A DNA stretch of 64,000 nucleotides. Source: Antedon mediterranea. Taxonomy: Eukaryota > Echinodermata > Crinoidea > Comatulida > Antedonidae. Positions 1-10,648 of the stretch are shown one piece after another. Numbering within the stretch: the stretch's first letter is position 1; every line of letters starts with the position of its first letter. Both the position numbers and the translations under genes were made by a program. The stretch is from NCBI RefSeq assembly GCF_964355755.1, contig NC_092672.1:17356501-17420500 (forward strand), read 5' to 3'. A model generated the notes under the pieces. It was given only the letters and a program-made list of their open reading frames with translations. It ran no database searches and had not been told where the DNA came from.

Positions 1-1735
1 TTAACATAAAAACACCAAAGTGCTAAGAATAGCTTCAAATCGCATTTGGAGACATTTTAGACCATTTTGTGATTTTCGAAAAAAGTTGTTAACATAAAAA
101 CACCAAAGTGCTTAGAATAGCTTCAAATCGCATTTGGAGACGTTTTAGACAATTTTGTGATTTTCGAAAAAACTTGTTAACATAAAAACACCAAAGTGCT
201 AAGAATAGCTTCAAGTCGCATTTGGAAACGTTTTAGACCATTTTGTGATTTTCGAAAAAACTTGTTTACATAAAAACACCAAAGTGCTTAGAATAGCTTC
301 AAATCGCATTTAAAGACATTTTAGACCCTTTTGTGATTTTCGAAAAAACTTGTTAACTCAAAAACATCAAAGTGCTAAAAATCACATTTGATACCGTTTT
401 GACCATTTCGAGCATTTCTGTAAAACTTTTTCACACAAAACATCAAATTGTACAAAATAGCTTCAAATCGCATTTAGAGACGTTTTAGACCATTTTGAGC
501 ATTTCGATAAAACTTATTCACACAAAACATCAAAATGTACAAAATAGCTTCAAATTGCATTTGCACGTTTTAGACCATTTTGTGTATTTCGATTAAACTT
601 GGTTACAGAAAAACATCAAAGTCCTTAAAATTACATTTGAAACCGTTTTAGATCATTTTGAGCATTTCGATAAAACTTTTCACACAAAAACATCAAAGTG
701 CACAAAATAGCTTAATATCGTATTTGGAGACGTTTTAGACCATTTTGAGCATTTCAATAAAACTTTTCACACTAAAACATCAAAGTGAACAAAATAGATT
801 AATATCGTATTTAGAAACGTTTTATACCATTTTGAGCATTTCGATAAAACTTTTTCACACAAAACATCAAAATGTACAAAATAGCTTCAAATCGCATTTG
901 GAGACGTTTTAAATCATTTTGTGCATTTCGATGAAACTTGGTTACACAAAAACATCAAAGTGCTTAAAATCACACTTCAAACCGTTTTAGACCATTTTAA
1001 GCATTTCGATACAACTTTTCACACAAAAACATCAAAGTTCACAAAATAGCTTAGTATCGTATTTGGAAACGTTTTAAACAATTTTCAGCATTTCGACAAA
1101 ACTTATTCACACAAAACATCAAATTGTACAAAATAGCTTCAAATCGCATTTGGAGACTTTTTAGACCATTTTGAGCATTTCGATGAAACTTGGTTACACA
1201 AAAACATCAAAGTACTTAAAATCACACTTCAAACCGTTTTAGACCATTTTGAGCATTTCTATAAAACTTTTCACACAAAAACATCAAAGTGCACAAAATA
1301 GCTTAGTATCGTATTTGGAAACGTTTTAAACCATTTTCAGCATTTCGACAAAACTTTTTCACACAAAACATCAAATTGTACAAAATAGCTTCAAATCGAA
1401 TTTGGAGACGTTTTAGACCATTTTGTGTATTTCGATGAAACTTGGTTACACAAAACATCAAAATGTACAAAATAGCTTCAAATCGCATTTGGAGAAGTTT
1501 TAAATCATTTTGTGAATTTTGATGAAACTTGGTTACACAAAAACATCACAGTGCTTAAAATCACACTTCAAACCGTTTTAGACCATTTTGAGTATTTCGT
1601 TAAAACTTTTCACACAAAAACATCAAAATCGTATTTGAAAACGTTTTAGATTATTTTGAATATTTCGACAAAACTTTTTCACACAAAACATCAAATTGTG
1701 CAACATAGCTTCAAATCGCATATGGAGACGTTTTA
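1..1735. repeat. 88-bp satellite array with A-B-C higher-order structure
   Basis: The first three units begin with TTAACATAAAAACACC at 1, 89 and 177, giving an exact 88-bp period. From about 430 the monomers differ and fall into three types. Type A reads GTACAAAATAGCTTCAAATC. Type B reads CTTAAAATCACACTTCAAAC and lacks the AGCTTC segment. Type C reads CACAAAATAGCTTAGTATCG. From about 870 they follow the order A-B-C, then A-B-C, then A-A-B-C(truncated)-A, so a trimer of about 250 bp is itself repeated. No coding potential is seen. The array runs off the left edge of the window. Confidence 0.9.
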
Positions 1736-3067
1736 GAATGCAGTCATAGACATAGGCCTAATCTCAGAATATTAACTTCAATTTTCCGAACAGTTTGAAT
1801 TACGAACGGCAAAAGGCCTGTACCTACAATTCAAGAGGGTGTGTGTTTGTAACGTGTAGGCCCTATACTTAAAATACTAAAGTTGATATACCTGCTGGAG
1901 GTATTGTTTTCGTACGAAAACGATCGCTATGCTGTTTTAGCTGTTAAGTGTTTGGTTTATATTTGTTTCTTAATGGTAATGCCACGTTACATGTACACAT
2001 CGACATGTACACTTTTATAAGCATTAGTTTAATGTGTGAACTTTTTTTGTAAATTTATTCTATACACTTTTTGTACAATTATTTCTGTATACTTTTTTTT
2101 TTAAATAAAAGCTGTACACCTCGTTTTAAGAATGTCTGTGGCCAATGTACACTGTACACCTTTATAAGAATTAGTTTAATGTGTGAATTTTTTTTGTTGT
2201 TAATTTATTCTGTACATTTTTTGTAAAGTTATTTTTGTACACTTTTTTTATCGAAATAAAATCTGTACACCTTTGTTTTCTTAAATTCTAATAATTTGTT
2301 AGTGTTATTGTTTAAATAATTTGTGAAACTAATTTGTATTGTTTACCGCATGTTACAATATTGATGATTTCCTACAGGTAATGAACCGTTTTAGTGGTTA
2401 TACTTGTTAACTTTTTAAGCAACATCACACTCATTTTAACCAGGAGGAGATAAAATGCAAATAAAACGATTTTTAAAAAGTAAACATAAATAAAATTTTT
2501 ACAAAATATACCAACAACATGGAGGCCTGCAAACTTTACGAGTATAAACAAGTAATAAACTGTACTAGAGAAACACTATATCGACATTAACATACATAAT
2601 TATAAACAATGAGATGGTGTAAACAGAGAAAAACACAGGTTACTGTATAACAATGTAAGACAAACTTTTTATCCCCATTATTAATTGTTTTCTCGTGCCG
2701 CTATGCAGACTTTAAAAAGGGGGGGGGGGGGGGGGTTATCGTACATTGAGTATAAATCCTTTAGAGTAATATTCATGTTTGTTATGAGCTGGTAAGAAAA
2801 AAAGTAAAGATATAAAGGATTTGTGTAAAGATATTACACCTAATGAGTTGAATAATGTGATGTAATAAAATGATGAGTGACTAGCAAAATATATATCGGT
2901 AGATATTTTACAGTATGATTTGAAACTGCTTTACAATTGGAAACGTTAAACGCGTCTCCTGTGATTTTGTGAAGGAAAAATTTACATTAATATAACTTCG
3001 AGACGAAAATGATTTGTTTGGTGTATTTCCTTTTCTTTTGTCTTTGTTTCGTTTATTTATTATTTAA
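1736..3067. other. Non-coding DNA 3' of ALKBH2
   Basis: AT-rich sequence with no convincing gene. It holds an imperfect direct duplication at 2005-2273 (both copies contain ATAAGMATTAGTTTAATGTG and several TGTACA words, offset about 148 bp) and a run of 17 G at 2719-2735. The part next to 3067 may include the ALKBH2 3' untranslated region. Confidence 0.5.
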
Positions 3068-3407
3068 CTAGTAGCTCAGATTTGTGATTGGTTGATGTTT
3101 TTTGCTGCTATATATATATATCTCTCTAAACGTAAGATTTATTCTTGGTAGCTTGATGGATTGATTTTTAGGCAGTGAATGGTACCAGTACTCATTAGTG
3201 GGATAATTCATCATTAATAATGTACCGTGTTTAAGATCAACAGTTACTGGCTTAATTATTCTTTTGGGACTCTTACCTCGCGCATCACCATGTCGAAATC
3301 TAAACATACGTGTTTGCCCCAATGATACAGAGGCGATTGGACTAAAGTTATTCATGTCTTTTTCATCATCTTTGTGTTCGCCAATGTAATCACTGCCAGT
3401 AGCATAT
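3068..3407 (-). CDS. ALKBH2: ALKBH2, last coding exon
   Basis: This is the C-terminal half of the Fe(II)/2-oxoglutarate dioxygenase fold of DNA oxidative demethylase ALKBH2, which reverses N-alkyl damage (1-methyladenine, 3-methylcytosine) in nuclear DNA. Visible hallmarks are the iron-binding HxD in GEHKDDE, the distal iron histidine in WYHSLP and the 2-oxoglutarate arginine motif PRINLTFR. The stretch MFRFRHGDARGKSPKR matches the family's DNA-contacting loop region. The acceptor is CTCTATAG followed by A-TAT-GCT. It joins in phase to the CG left by the upstream exon, restoring VNR-YATGSD, which aligns with human INRYKDGCD. The stop is TAG at 3068-3070. The tail after LTFREI is slightly longer than in human. 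No lesion is seen in this exon. Confidence 0.93.
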
Positions 3408-3564
3408 CTATAGAGTAACGACAAAATACAATAGAAAATAAAGTATTTTAACATGAGATTATTATTATTATTATTATCCATTGGGGGAGGGGGGATGTAT
3501 GTAAGTAAAATAACACTTGCACAATAGAATTAAAACAAACAAAATAATAAACAAGAATATTTAC

Positions 3565-3707
3565 CGATTGACCAAGACAAAATTGAAGTAATGTCCTGTA
3601 ACCGTTTTTAAAAGATCGCGGAGATCTTTCAGGAATGGTGGCCACGGTAAAGCTGGTACTGTATTGCCTGAATATTTGTAAGTTAAGCCCGAATCGCCAA
3701 ACGAAAC
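3565..3707 (-). CDS. ALKBH2: ALKBH2, penultimate exon
   Basis: A 143-bp exon bounded by acceptor CCTCTGCAG and donor CG|GTAAATA. It encodes VSFGDSGLTYKYSG, then a segment ending TGHYFNFVLVNR. These align with the conserved ALKBH2 blocks YGDAGLTYTFSG and TGQTFNFVLINR, which form the start of the jelly-roll core and the nucleotide-recognition lid. The downstream intron to the last exon is only 157 bp. The upstream intron would have been about 220 bp (3708-3926) before a retrotransposon moved the preceding exon to 21192. The reading frame is intact. Confidence 0.93.
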
Positions 3708-3920
3708 CTGCAGAGGGGAAAACCATACATTACATAGTAATTTAAGAATCTTATTTGGCGAGATGTAAATGAACACGCACAAATAAAATAATTTACAGTA
3801 AAAGAGTAAATTACACCTATAGCTACCCAGCGGTAAATAAAGAAAAACAAAGGAAACGATATAGGCCTACAAGTAATTAACAAGTCATTAATACAAAACC
3901 ACGGATAAAAAAATAATGGA

Positions 3921-3929
3921 ACTAACCTG
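3921..3929 (-). other. ALKBH2: Stranded 3' tip and splice donor of the disrupted ALKBH2 exon
   Basis: On the minus strand this reads CAG|GTTAGT, a near-consensus 5' splice site, directly after the right end of the Ngaro element (its terminal GAGAT). CAG would encode the glutamine of the conserved P-R-K-Q block. The codons for P-R-K end at 21192, where the element's other end begins. The piece is separated from its exon by about 17.3 kb of inserted DNA. Confidence 0.85.
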
Positions 3930-4036
3930 ATCTCATCTCAGTCCCCGTTAACCCCATACAAGAACCAACAAAAACAAACTATCTGTTTGAAAAACATTTA
4001 TTCTGGGCAGGTGCGGCCACACACCATAACCGTTGC
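3930..4036 (-). repeat. Ngaro split direct repeat B2 (element 3' terminus)
   Basis: Nearly identical to B1 at 13898-14013, starting ATCTCATCTCAGTCCCC in + orientation and ending CCATAACCGTTGC. It differs by one substitution cluster and a missing 9-nt segment (GCCAACTAC in B1). Its outer edge abuts the stranded ALKBH2 donor. Confidence 0.85.
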
Positions 4037-4596
4037 ACATAAATAACAAACCAACAAAACTAATTACAATCTTCGTTTCAGATGCCAAGGAAATGTAAGC
4101 AAAATTAAAATTGAATAGCCTTGTATCTTTTTACTTTCTATTGAACCTATTTTATAATGTAGGCCTAAATAATAATAATATGCATGAAATTAAATTTAAA
4201 CATCTTAAGTGCCTTTTGTTAAATCAATTATTACATCAGTGAAGACCTGTTACATGTGAACGCAAATTCACGGCGCCGAAAGAAAACGTATGCTAACAAT
4301 AACCTAACATCTTTCTAAATCACTCTTAACCTTGGGATAGACGAAAAACAAAGAATAACAAGAAATATTTCTTACAAAAAACGCCGCGTAACTTTTTGAC
4401 TGGACAGTTGTAAGAACAGTCTTCATTAATCTAATATAATATGTTGGCCAATCAAAACGCAAGTGAACAATTGGGACTTTACTTGTGATTTATGTCATTG
4501 GCCTGTCAGCACAGTCGTTTCTTTCTAGAATTAAACGCACACACTTGTATTGGGAATAATGTATGTTTATGTGGTTATTACTATCGCATTTAGGTA
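4037..4596. other. Nested non-coding DNA
   Basis: No gene is seen. Around 4352 the words CAAGAAATATTTCTTACAAA recur later at about 27203, next to the integrase relic, so this may be a fragment of that repeat family. Confidence 0.4.
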
Positions 4597-6031
4597 TCTA
4601 TATATAAATTTACGTAAGGGCAAAATTCGGTAAATCGTGCCTTACTTTTAGAATTTTTACTCGATGGTATATAAAGTTGGTTCGTACTTTCGGTACTGAT
4701 TTTAACCACCTGATGTAACCCTGTTTACTAATTAAATTAAGTTAGATAATTAGTTATTGACGATTAAAACGAATTTAGGTTCAACGATTTGCCCCAAATA
4801 GGGGTGTTTTCCGATCGTGGTATACACTGTCTAATGGATTTCCATCTTGAAAAATACCCGCCACAAAAATGCGAGGAGGCTTCGCATTTTCCTATCTCCT
4901 CCTACGATAATTGTTTTTAATAGCTGAAAACCGGTTGAACAGCTCGAGTACAGTATCATAATGTTGAAGACAGGCCGATTTTCTTTAAAAAATACTATTT
5001 TGATAGATTTAATATACGTTTATACAAATGTATTGATTTGCGAAGAATGGAACATTCCAATCTCTGTGTCGTTCCACAAGTTTCTATTCCCTCAGGCGTC
5101 GTAAAGGAAAGTACTGTATACTCATAACAGAAATTCGATCCATTTTTTTTTTCAATCTGTGCTGCAGAGGTTGGATATAATTTTGTTTAAACGGATAATG
5201 AGCTAGCGTTTTCAGTCGCAGTATATTTATGTACAAATCTTTATTATTGCAGTTAAACCACCCACATCATCACCCTTCCCTCACTGGCATGAGTAGCGTT
5301 GTAAAGCCAGTAGAGGATAGGCCTACAGTGCATCACATGCCCTAAACGCAGAACAACTTTGGTGGGTAGGGTAGGAACCAACTTAAGTATGAATTAGCTC
5401 TAAGAAACAATTAAAAACCATTAGGCCTACTAATTAAGTTGAGTTAGATAATTTAATATTTATTGAAGATTAAATCGAATTTATGATTTGTCCCGAATAG
5501 AGGTGGTTTTCACAAATTGTTATACATTATATAAACATATACACGTCGTAGTGATGTGTCGTTACACGTACTGTACTTTTCAATCGACTATGACGGTGAT
5601 AGTTTCAAAAAAGTATTACATCGCAATGTTTTACTGTGTTTAGTGGTATATTATTTGTAAAACATGAAAACAATTAATATTTCGTTACTAAATAAATAAA
5701 GAATGTTCCTCTTTGCACCATCCTCTTCCCCATCCCTCAACCCTAATGTTACATATAAAACACAAATTAAGTTTGTTTAAATTTGACTTAAACAATTGGT
5801 CTCATTTTGTGACAAGTTTCTTTTTCGGAAGTAATTCCTAGGGTGCTAATTTTAGTTGAGTACATAAATCACAGTGTCTATTTTATTCGTTCCTGTAAAC
5901 GACATGTATTATTGTCCTGCGGTACGTACATTTGAAATCGCCAGTTTTTTAACGCTGACATTATTAGTATTCGAGAACCATCTGTGGGCACGACCTAGAT
6001 GGTACGCGAGCGAAGCGAGCGTACCATCTAG
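4597..6031 (+). mobile_element. Non-autonomous Helitron, copy 1
   Basis: The 5' end is TC (TCTATATATAAATTTACG) preceded by A. The 3' end is a GC-rich hairpin at 6001-6025 (GGTACGC...GCGTACC) followed by ATCTAG and then T. TC...hairpin-CTAG inserted between A and T, without target duplication, is the Helitron signature. There is no RepHel coding sequence, so it would depend on a partner. Other copies in this window are at 25230, 35977 (inverted) and 38219. A local stretch around 5070-5300 is not shared with the other copies. Confidence 0.8.
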
Positions 6032-8046
6032 TTGATAATAATAATAATATGGCTTTTGAATATATAATTACTGTCTGTAGAATAACATTTATACATTTTC
6101 GGTTCGCGATGAAAAGTTATATGAATGGATTTGTAATAGGTATTTATAATAATATTATAAATTCTTAATTTTGATAGGCCTACGGATAATTAATAATTTT
6201 ACTCGCAGTTTTTAAATTTGTAATTGTATATTCTTTATTTTATTTTTTTTATGAATTTATGTGTATATATATATTTTTATTTTAGATGGTTGTGTAATTT
6301 TGCTCGTTTTTGATATATATCTTTGTAAATTTGTAATTGTATATTCTTTATTTTTTTTTTTATGCATTTTGTATATATATATATATATATTTTTATATTG
6401 GATGTTTGTGTAAATCTTGCTCGTTTTTGATATATTTTTAATGTTTATGTTACTGGACGCAATTCAGTTTTGTACTGCCATGTCTTTGTTTTTAATAAAC
6501 CAGAATAAATAAATAAATAAATAAATATGGGTTGTATTATTGCTAAGCAATCACCAACAAATCGCGTTAATATAACATTATTTCTCAGGGTTTTTTACAC
6601 CATTGATCAATACCAAACGCGTATCGGTATTATAGTTTTTAATGAATCATTACATTAATAAAAATACCCAATTAAATCAATCGCGTCAGTCCAATTCCGA
6701 CTTATGTTTCGATCACATAGTTCTGTGTCTACACTGTCCCAACTAGTTTAACAAAAAAAGTGTGATGTGCCAAAATAATTATGGTAGTGATATGCCCGAA
6801 TATCGTAGTGATATGACATCGTCATGTCTATATAATATGGGCACATCATATTTAGTTTGATAGTATAGACAGAGCTTAAGGATTGTATTTAAAAAATGTT
6901 TTCTTACATTTTGAAAATAAGTATTTATTTGTTTATAAGCCCAATTTTCCAGTCTTAATTTTACATTTTGAAAAAAAAAGTATTTTATTTGTTGATAAGC
7001 CCAATTGTGCAGTCTTATTTTACATTTTGAACGAAAGTATTTATTTGTTGATAAGCCCAATTTTGCAGTCTTATTTTACATTTTAAACGAAATTATTTAT
7101 TTGTTGATAAGCCGAATTTTCCAGTTGAATAACAATGACCCCTTCCAAAGTGCTTATACCATATACATTCTACATGATATTGACCGTGGGTTCTTTACGC
7201 CTCTGATGCATTTGTTTTTATTGTACCTTATTATTATTTGTTTAGGCCTAATCACACCCAATTTAATTAAACAGTCAGATTCCGATTTCAATTGAACGAA
7301 AGTAGGCCTAGTACTGTATTTATTATTCATTGATAAGCCAAGGGTCCCATGGCGTTAGCCAATATCTTGAGCATTTGACTCATGTGTCAACCTGTAACAC
7401 AAATCATTCTTCAAAATCTAAAGAAAGAACCTCACACGTCTTTTTTGTGAGTGATACACTATGGATATGCCCACGGAAATAATATGTGGACATTGCAAAC
7501 AATCATAGGCCTACAGTAACAAACATAACATGGCTAATAAGCATAACATTCAGACTTGTTTGTTTTCTAGTGGATTTTTATTTACTTTAGCATGTAGAAT
7601 AAAACTAGTAACAGTGGCTATATTAATAATTATACTGATTATCCTTGATGTTATCGCGTCTAATAATAAAATATTTTGTTGTTGATAAGCCCAATTTTTC
7701 AGCCTTGATTTTACATTTTGAACGAAAGTATTTATTTGTTGAAAAGCCCAATTTTGCAGTCTTAATAATGACCCTTCCACAGTGCATTTTACATGATATT
7801 GACCGAGGGTTTTTACGCCTCTATAGCCACTGATCAATACCATAATTAATGTACTTTTTTAAATGAATATTGAAATGTTTCAACATACCCAATTAAAAAA
7901 AACGGTAAGTTTCGAGTTCAATCTTTTGATTAGAGAGGTTGGAGTTTCATTTTGAACGATATTTATTTGATTGATAAGCCAAATTTCTAGTCCTAATGAT
8001 TTGAGATTCAACGGGTTTTGCTTTCAATTGTATAATAATATAATTA

Positions 8047-8048
<2 letters not shown>
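6032..8048. repeat. Local direct repeats, including a 62-bp tandem block
   Basis: 6210-6440 is an imperfect duplication (AATTTGTAATTGTATATTCT in both halves, each followed by a T-run and TA repeats). 6893-7125 has about four units of roughly 62 bp carrying TTTGTTGATAAGCCCAATTT. Two more units occur at 7670-7765, followed in both places by a related block ending GATATTGACCG. So 6590-7210 and 7640-7930 are rearranged copies of one repeat family. Short ORFs here are translations of the repeats and not genes. Confidence 0.7.

Positions 8049-8100
<52 letters not shown>
8049..8100. repeat. (TA)n microsatellite, left of the palindrome
   Basis: Nearly pure TA dinucleotides. A matching run at about 8387-8456 flanks the other side of the palindrome region. 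Confidence 0.9.
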
Positions 8101-8105
<5 letters not shown>

Positions 8106-8138
8106 ACAGCAGAAAACTTGGTTACTTCATTGTTTTAA

Positions 8139-8194
8139 TCACTACAAATTTGTTTCGTACGACCAGCATGTAGCTGGCCGCACTCTTCAGGTGA
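8139..8194 (-). ncRNA. Hammerhead ribozyme, complete core
   Basis: In minus-strand order: stem I 5' strand UCAC (8194-8191); CUGAAGA (8190-8184, consensus CUGANGA); stem II of 11 pairs (GUGCGGCCAGC with GCUGGUCGUAC, two G-U wobbles, loop UACAU); GAAA (8156-8153); a short stem III ACA/UGU with loop AAUU; UA (U16.1, H17=A); stem I 3' strand GUGA (8142-8139). All invariant core positions are present. Type I hammerheads with very short stem III are known from Penelope-like pseudo-LTRs and retrozymes. The predicted cut falls after A at 8143. The family assignment is inference and activity is untested. Confidence 0.75.
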
Positions 8195-8222
8195 AATATA
8201 AAACATAACATATGTTTTATAT

Positions 8223-8280
8223 TTCACCTGAAGAGTGCGGCCAGCTACATGCTGGTCGTACAAAACAAATTTGTAGTGAT
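8223..8280 (+). ncRNA. Hammerhead ribozyme, mutated copy
   Basis: Mirror copy of the hammerhead in the left arm. CUGAAGA (8228-8234) and the 11-bp stem II are intact. The GAAA box reads AAAA at 8262-8265. This is a change at G12, a catalytic position, so this copy should be inactive. Confidence 0.65.
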
Positions 8281-8386
8281 TAAAACAATGAAGTAACCAA
8301 GTTTTCTGCTGTTATTTTATTTATTATTTTATGCTCTACCTTGGTATTGAGCACTCTATCCAAACGGTCTGAAAATTTCAACCTGA

Positions 8387-8456
<70 letters not shown>
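8387..8456. repeat. (TA)n microsatellite, right of the palindrome
   Basis: Pure TA run that leads directly into the first unit of the tRNA-bearing tandem array. Confidence 0.9.
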
Positions 8457-8460
<4 letters not shown>

Positions 8461-8567
8461 ACATTAGGCAATGAACATTAATTCTAAACCGCCCGGTGAT
8501 ATACTGAAATTTAATTAATTAATTTGAAACGATAAAGATGAGGAAATCTGTGAGAATGAGAAAAAGT

Positions 8568-8639
8568 CGCCCCAACCGAGACTCGAACTCGGACCGCCTG
8601 CTTGATATGCAGATGTCCTAACCATTAGACCACTGGGGC
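8568..8639 (-). tRNA. tRNA-like gene, predicted Asp (anticodon AUC), unit 1
   Basis: It folds as a full cloverleaf: a 7-bp acceptor (GCCCCAG/TTGGGGC, one G-T), D-stem GTCT/GGAC, anticodon stem TCTGC/GCAGG with 7-nt loop ATATCAA (anticodon ATC), a 4-nt variable loop, and T-stem CCGAG/CTCGG with loop TTCGAGT. A-box (TGGTCTAATGGTTAGG) and B-box (GTTCGAGTC) promoters are good. TTTTT at 8565-8561 is a Pol III terminator 3 nt past the end. The discriminator is G, as in tRNA-Asp, but eukaryotic tRNA-Asp normally has anticodon GUC. It may be a genuine gene, a variant, or the head of a tRNA-derived repeat. No intron; CCA is not encoded. Confidence 0.75.
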
Positions 8640-8931
8640 TTTCATGGTATTGTTCAAACTCGATTGGATAGCGACTCTTTAACATTCTCGGCGTGGTACG
8701 GCGGAACAGCACTAGTCCTCAGTTGTACACACGCGCACCAGAGATCAAATTGATACGCCCTCATCTTTCAGTATTTTTATACACGAGGCGGGATCTCCGA
8801 AGAGATACTTTTATATATATAAACACATTAGGCAATGAACATTAATTCTAAACCGCCCGGTGATATACTGAAATTTAATTAATTAATTTGAAACGATAAA
8901 GATGAGGAAATCTGTGAGAATGAGAAAAAGT

Positions 8932-9003
8932 CGCCCCAACCGAGACTCGAACTCGGACCGCCTGCTTGATATGCAGATGTCCTAACCATTAGACCACTGG
9001 GGC
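8932..9003 (-). tRNA. tRNA-like gene, predicted Asp (AUC), unit 2
   Basis: Identical to unit 1 through the cloverleaf and T-run terminator. Confidence 0.75.
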
Positions 9004-9295
9004 TTTCATGGTATTGTTCAAACTCGATTGGATAGCGACTCTTTAACATTCTCGGCGTGGTACGGCGGAACAGCACTAGTCTTCAGTTGTACGCACGCGC
9101 ACCAGAGATCAAATTGATACGCCCTCATCTTTCAGTATTTTTATAAACGAGGCGGGATCTCCGAAGAGATACTTTTATATATATAAACACATTAGGCAAT
9201 GAACATTAATTCTAAACCGCCCGGTGATATACTGAAATTTAATTAATTAATTTGAAACGATAAAGATGAGGAAATCTGTGAGAATGAGAAAAATT

Positions 9296-9367
9296 CGCCC
9301 AAACCGAGACTCGAACTCGGACCGCCTGCTTGATATGCAGATGTCCTAACCATTAGACCACTGGGGC
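9296..9367 (-). tRNA. tRNA-like gene, predicted Asp (AUC), unit 3
   Basis: Same as unit 1 except that the 3' acceptor strand reads TTTGGGC. This breaks one acceptor-stem pair, so the copy may be less stable. The downstream T-run is intact. Confidence 0.65.
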
Positions 9368-9664
9368 TTTCATGGTATTGTTCAAACTCGATTGGATAGC
9401 GACTCTTTAACATTCTCGGCGTGGTACGGCGGAACAGCACTAGTCCTCAGTTGTACGCACGCGCACCAGAGATCAAATTGATACGCCCTCATCTTTCAGT
9501 ATTTTTATACACGAGGCGGGATCTCCGAAGAGATACTTTTATATATACAGTATAAACACATTAGGCAATGAACATTAATTCTAAACCGCCCGGTGATATA
9601 CTGAAATTTAATTAATTAATTTGAAACGATAAAGATGAGGAAATCTGTGAGAATGAGAAAAAGT

Positions 9665-9736
9665 CGCCCCAACCGAGACTCGAACCCGGACCGCCTGCTT
9701 GATATGCAGATGTCCTAACCATTAGACCACTGGGGC
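9665..9736 (-). tRNA. tRNA-like gene, predicted Asp (AUC), unit 4
   Basis: Same as unit 1 except for one T-stem base (CCGGG instead of CCGAG), which still pairs as G-T. A T-run terminator follows. Confidence 0.72.
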
Positions 9737-10040
9737 TTTCATGGTATTGTTCAAACTCGATTGGATAGCGACTCTTTAACATTCTCGTCGTGGTACGGCG
9801 GAACAGCACTAGTCCTCAGTTGTACGCACGCGAACCCGAGATCAAATTGATACGCCCTCATCTTTCAGTATTTTTATACACGAGGCGGGATCTCCGAAGA
9901 GATACTTTTATATATACAGTATAAACACATTAGGCAATGAACATTAATTCTAAACCGCCCGGTGATATACTGAAATTTAATTAATTAATTTGAAACGATA
10001 AAGATGAGGAAATCTGTGAGAATGAGAAAAAGTCGCCCCA

Positions 10041-10279
10041 TTAAATATAATATTAAGTATAATTATGAATTCACCAACACTTTCAGGCCCAATAACAATC
10101 ATCCCGGGCCCGAGTTTTTGTAGACCGGACTTCCATGCACAGCCACATGTTAAGGAATATGAATCTCTTTATGATTTTAATATGGTTCGAAATGATATTA
10201 CACAACAACGATTAGACAGCAACTGTGCAAGAGTCCAACTAATAAAATCGGAATGATCAATTAATTGAACATTTACAGC
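10041..10279. other. Non-coding DNA
   Basis: No gene is recognised. A 63-codon ORF at 10065-10256 has no recognisable domain. Confidence 0.3.
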
Positions 10280-10648
10280 ATAAGGCCCATTACACTAGGA
10301 CGATAACGATTGACGATAAATAGACAAATGTGCATTTTTAATACATAAACCAAAATAAATATAAACAATTCCTTTGATGAAAATTATATTTTCACACGTC
10401 CAATCAAATGACGTCATGATTAGTAAGACCAATAATATCGTGACAATACAGCGATTTTATTGTTTTTATTTATCATGACGTCATTTGATTGGAATTTGAA
10501 AAACATTATTTTTATCAAAGACAGCATAAATGATTATCCTATAGGTCTAGAACGAAAACCTTTCTAATTTCTTTTGGTTTATGTAAAGAAAATGCATGCT
10601 ATATATTTATCGTCCGTCATTATCGTCATAGTGTAATTGGGCCTTTAT
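10280..10648. mobile_element. Fold-back MITE
   Basis: Terminal inverted repeats begin AAGGCCCATTACACTA on the left and AAGGCCCAATTACACTA on the right, extending through CGATAAATA. The inverted match resumes inside (CCAATCAAATGACGTCAT at about 10402, its complement at about 10474), so most of the 370 bp can fold on itself. There is no coding sequence. It is probably a non-autonomous DNA transposon; the superfamily cannot be told from the termini alone. Confidence 0.75.

Larger units (their letters stand above)
8101..8317. repeat. Near-perfect 217-bp palindrome
   Basis: Arms 8101-8207 and 8211-8317 are inverted copies separated by a 3-nt loop (ACA). The only difference found by eye is one base (C at 8156 against the partner A at 8262). 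The whole unit lies between TA microsatellites. Each arm encodes a hammerhead-type fold on its outward strand, so the palindrome looks like two ends of a ribozyme-bearing retroelement (Penelope-like or retrozyme-like) joined head to head. Confidence 0.9.
8457..10034. repeat. Tandem array of tRNA-bearing units, 364-369 bp
   Basis: Four full units and one partial. Each starts near AAACACATTAGGCAATGAAC and contains one tRNA-like gene on the minus strand plus about 290 bp of non-tRNA spacer. Spacing between tRNAs is 364, 364 and 369 bp. Units differ by only a few bases, so amplification is recent. The fifth unit stops abruptly at 10034-10040, inside the tRNA 3' acceptor strand, where unrelated AT-rich DNA begins. 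Confidence 0.9.

Noticed and set aside
8515-9809. Four identical 65-codon ORFs on the minus strand
   Set aside because: They overlap the tRNA-like genes in the tandem units and carry no recognisable domain; the tRNA fold explains the conservation.
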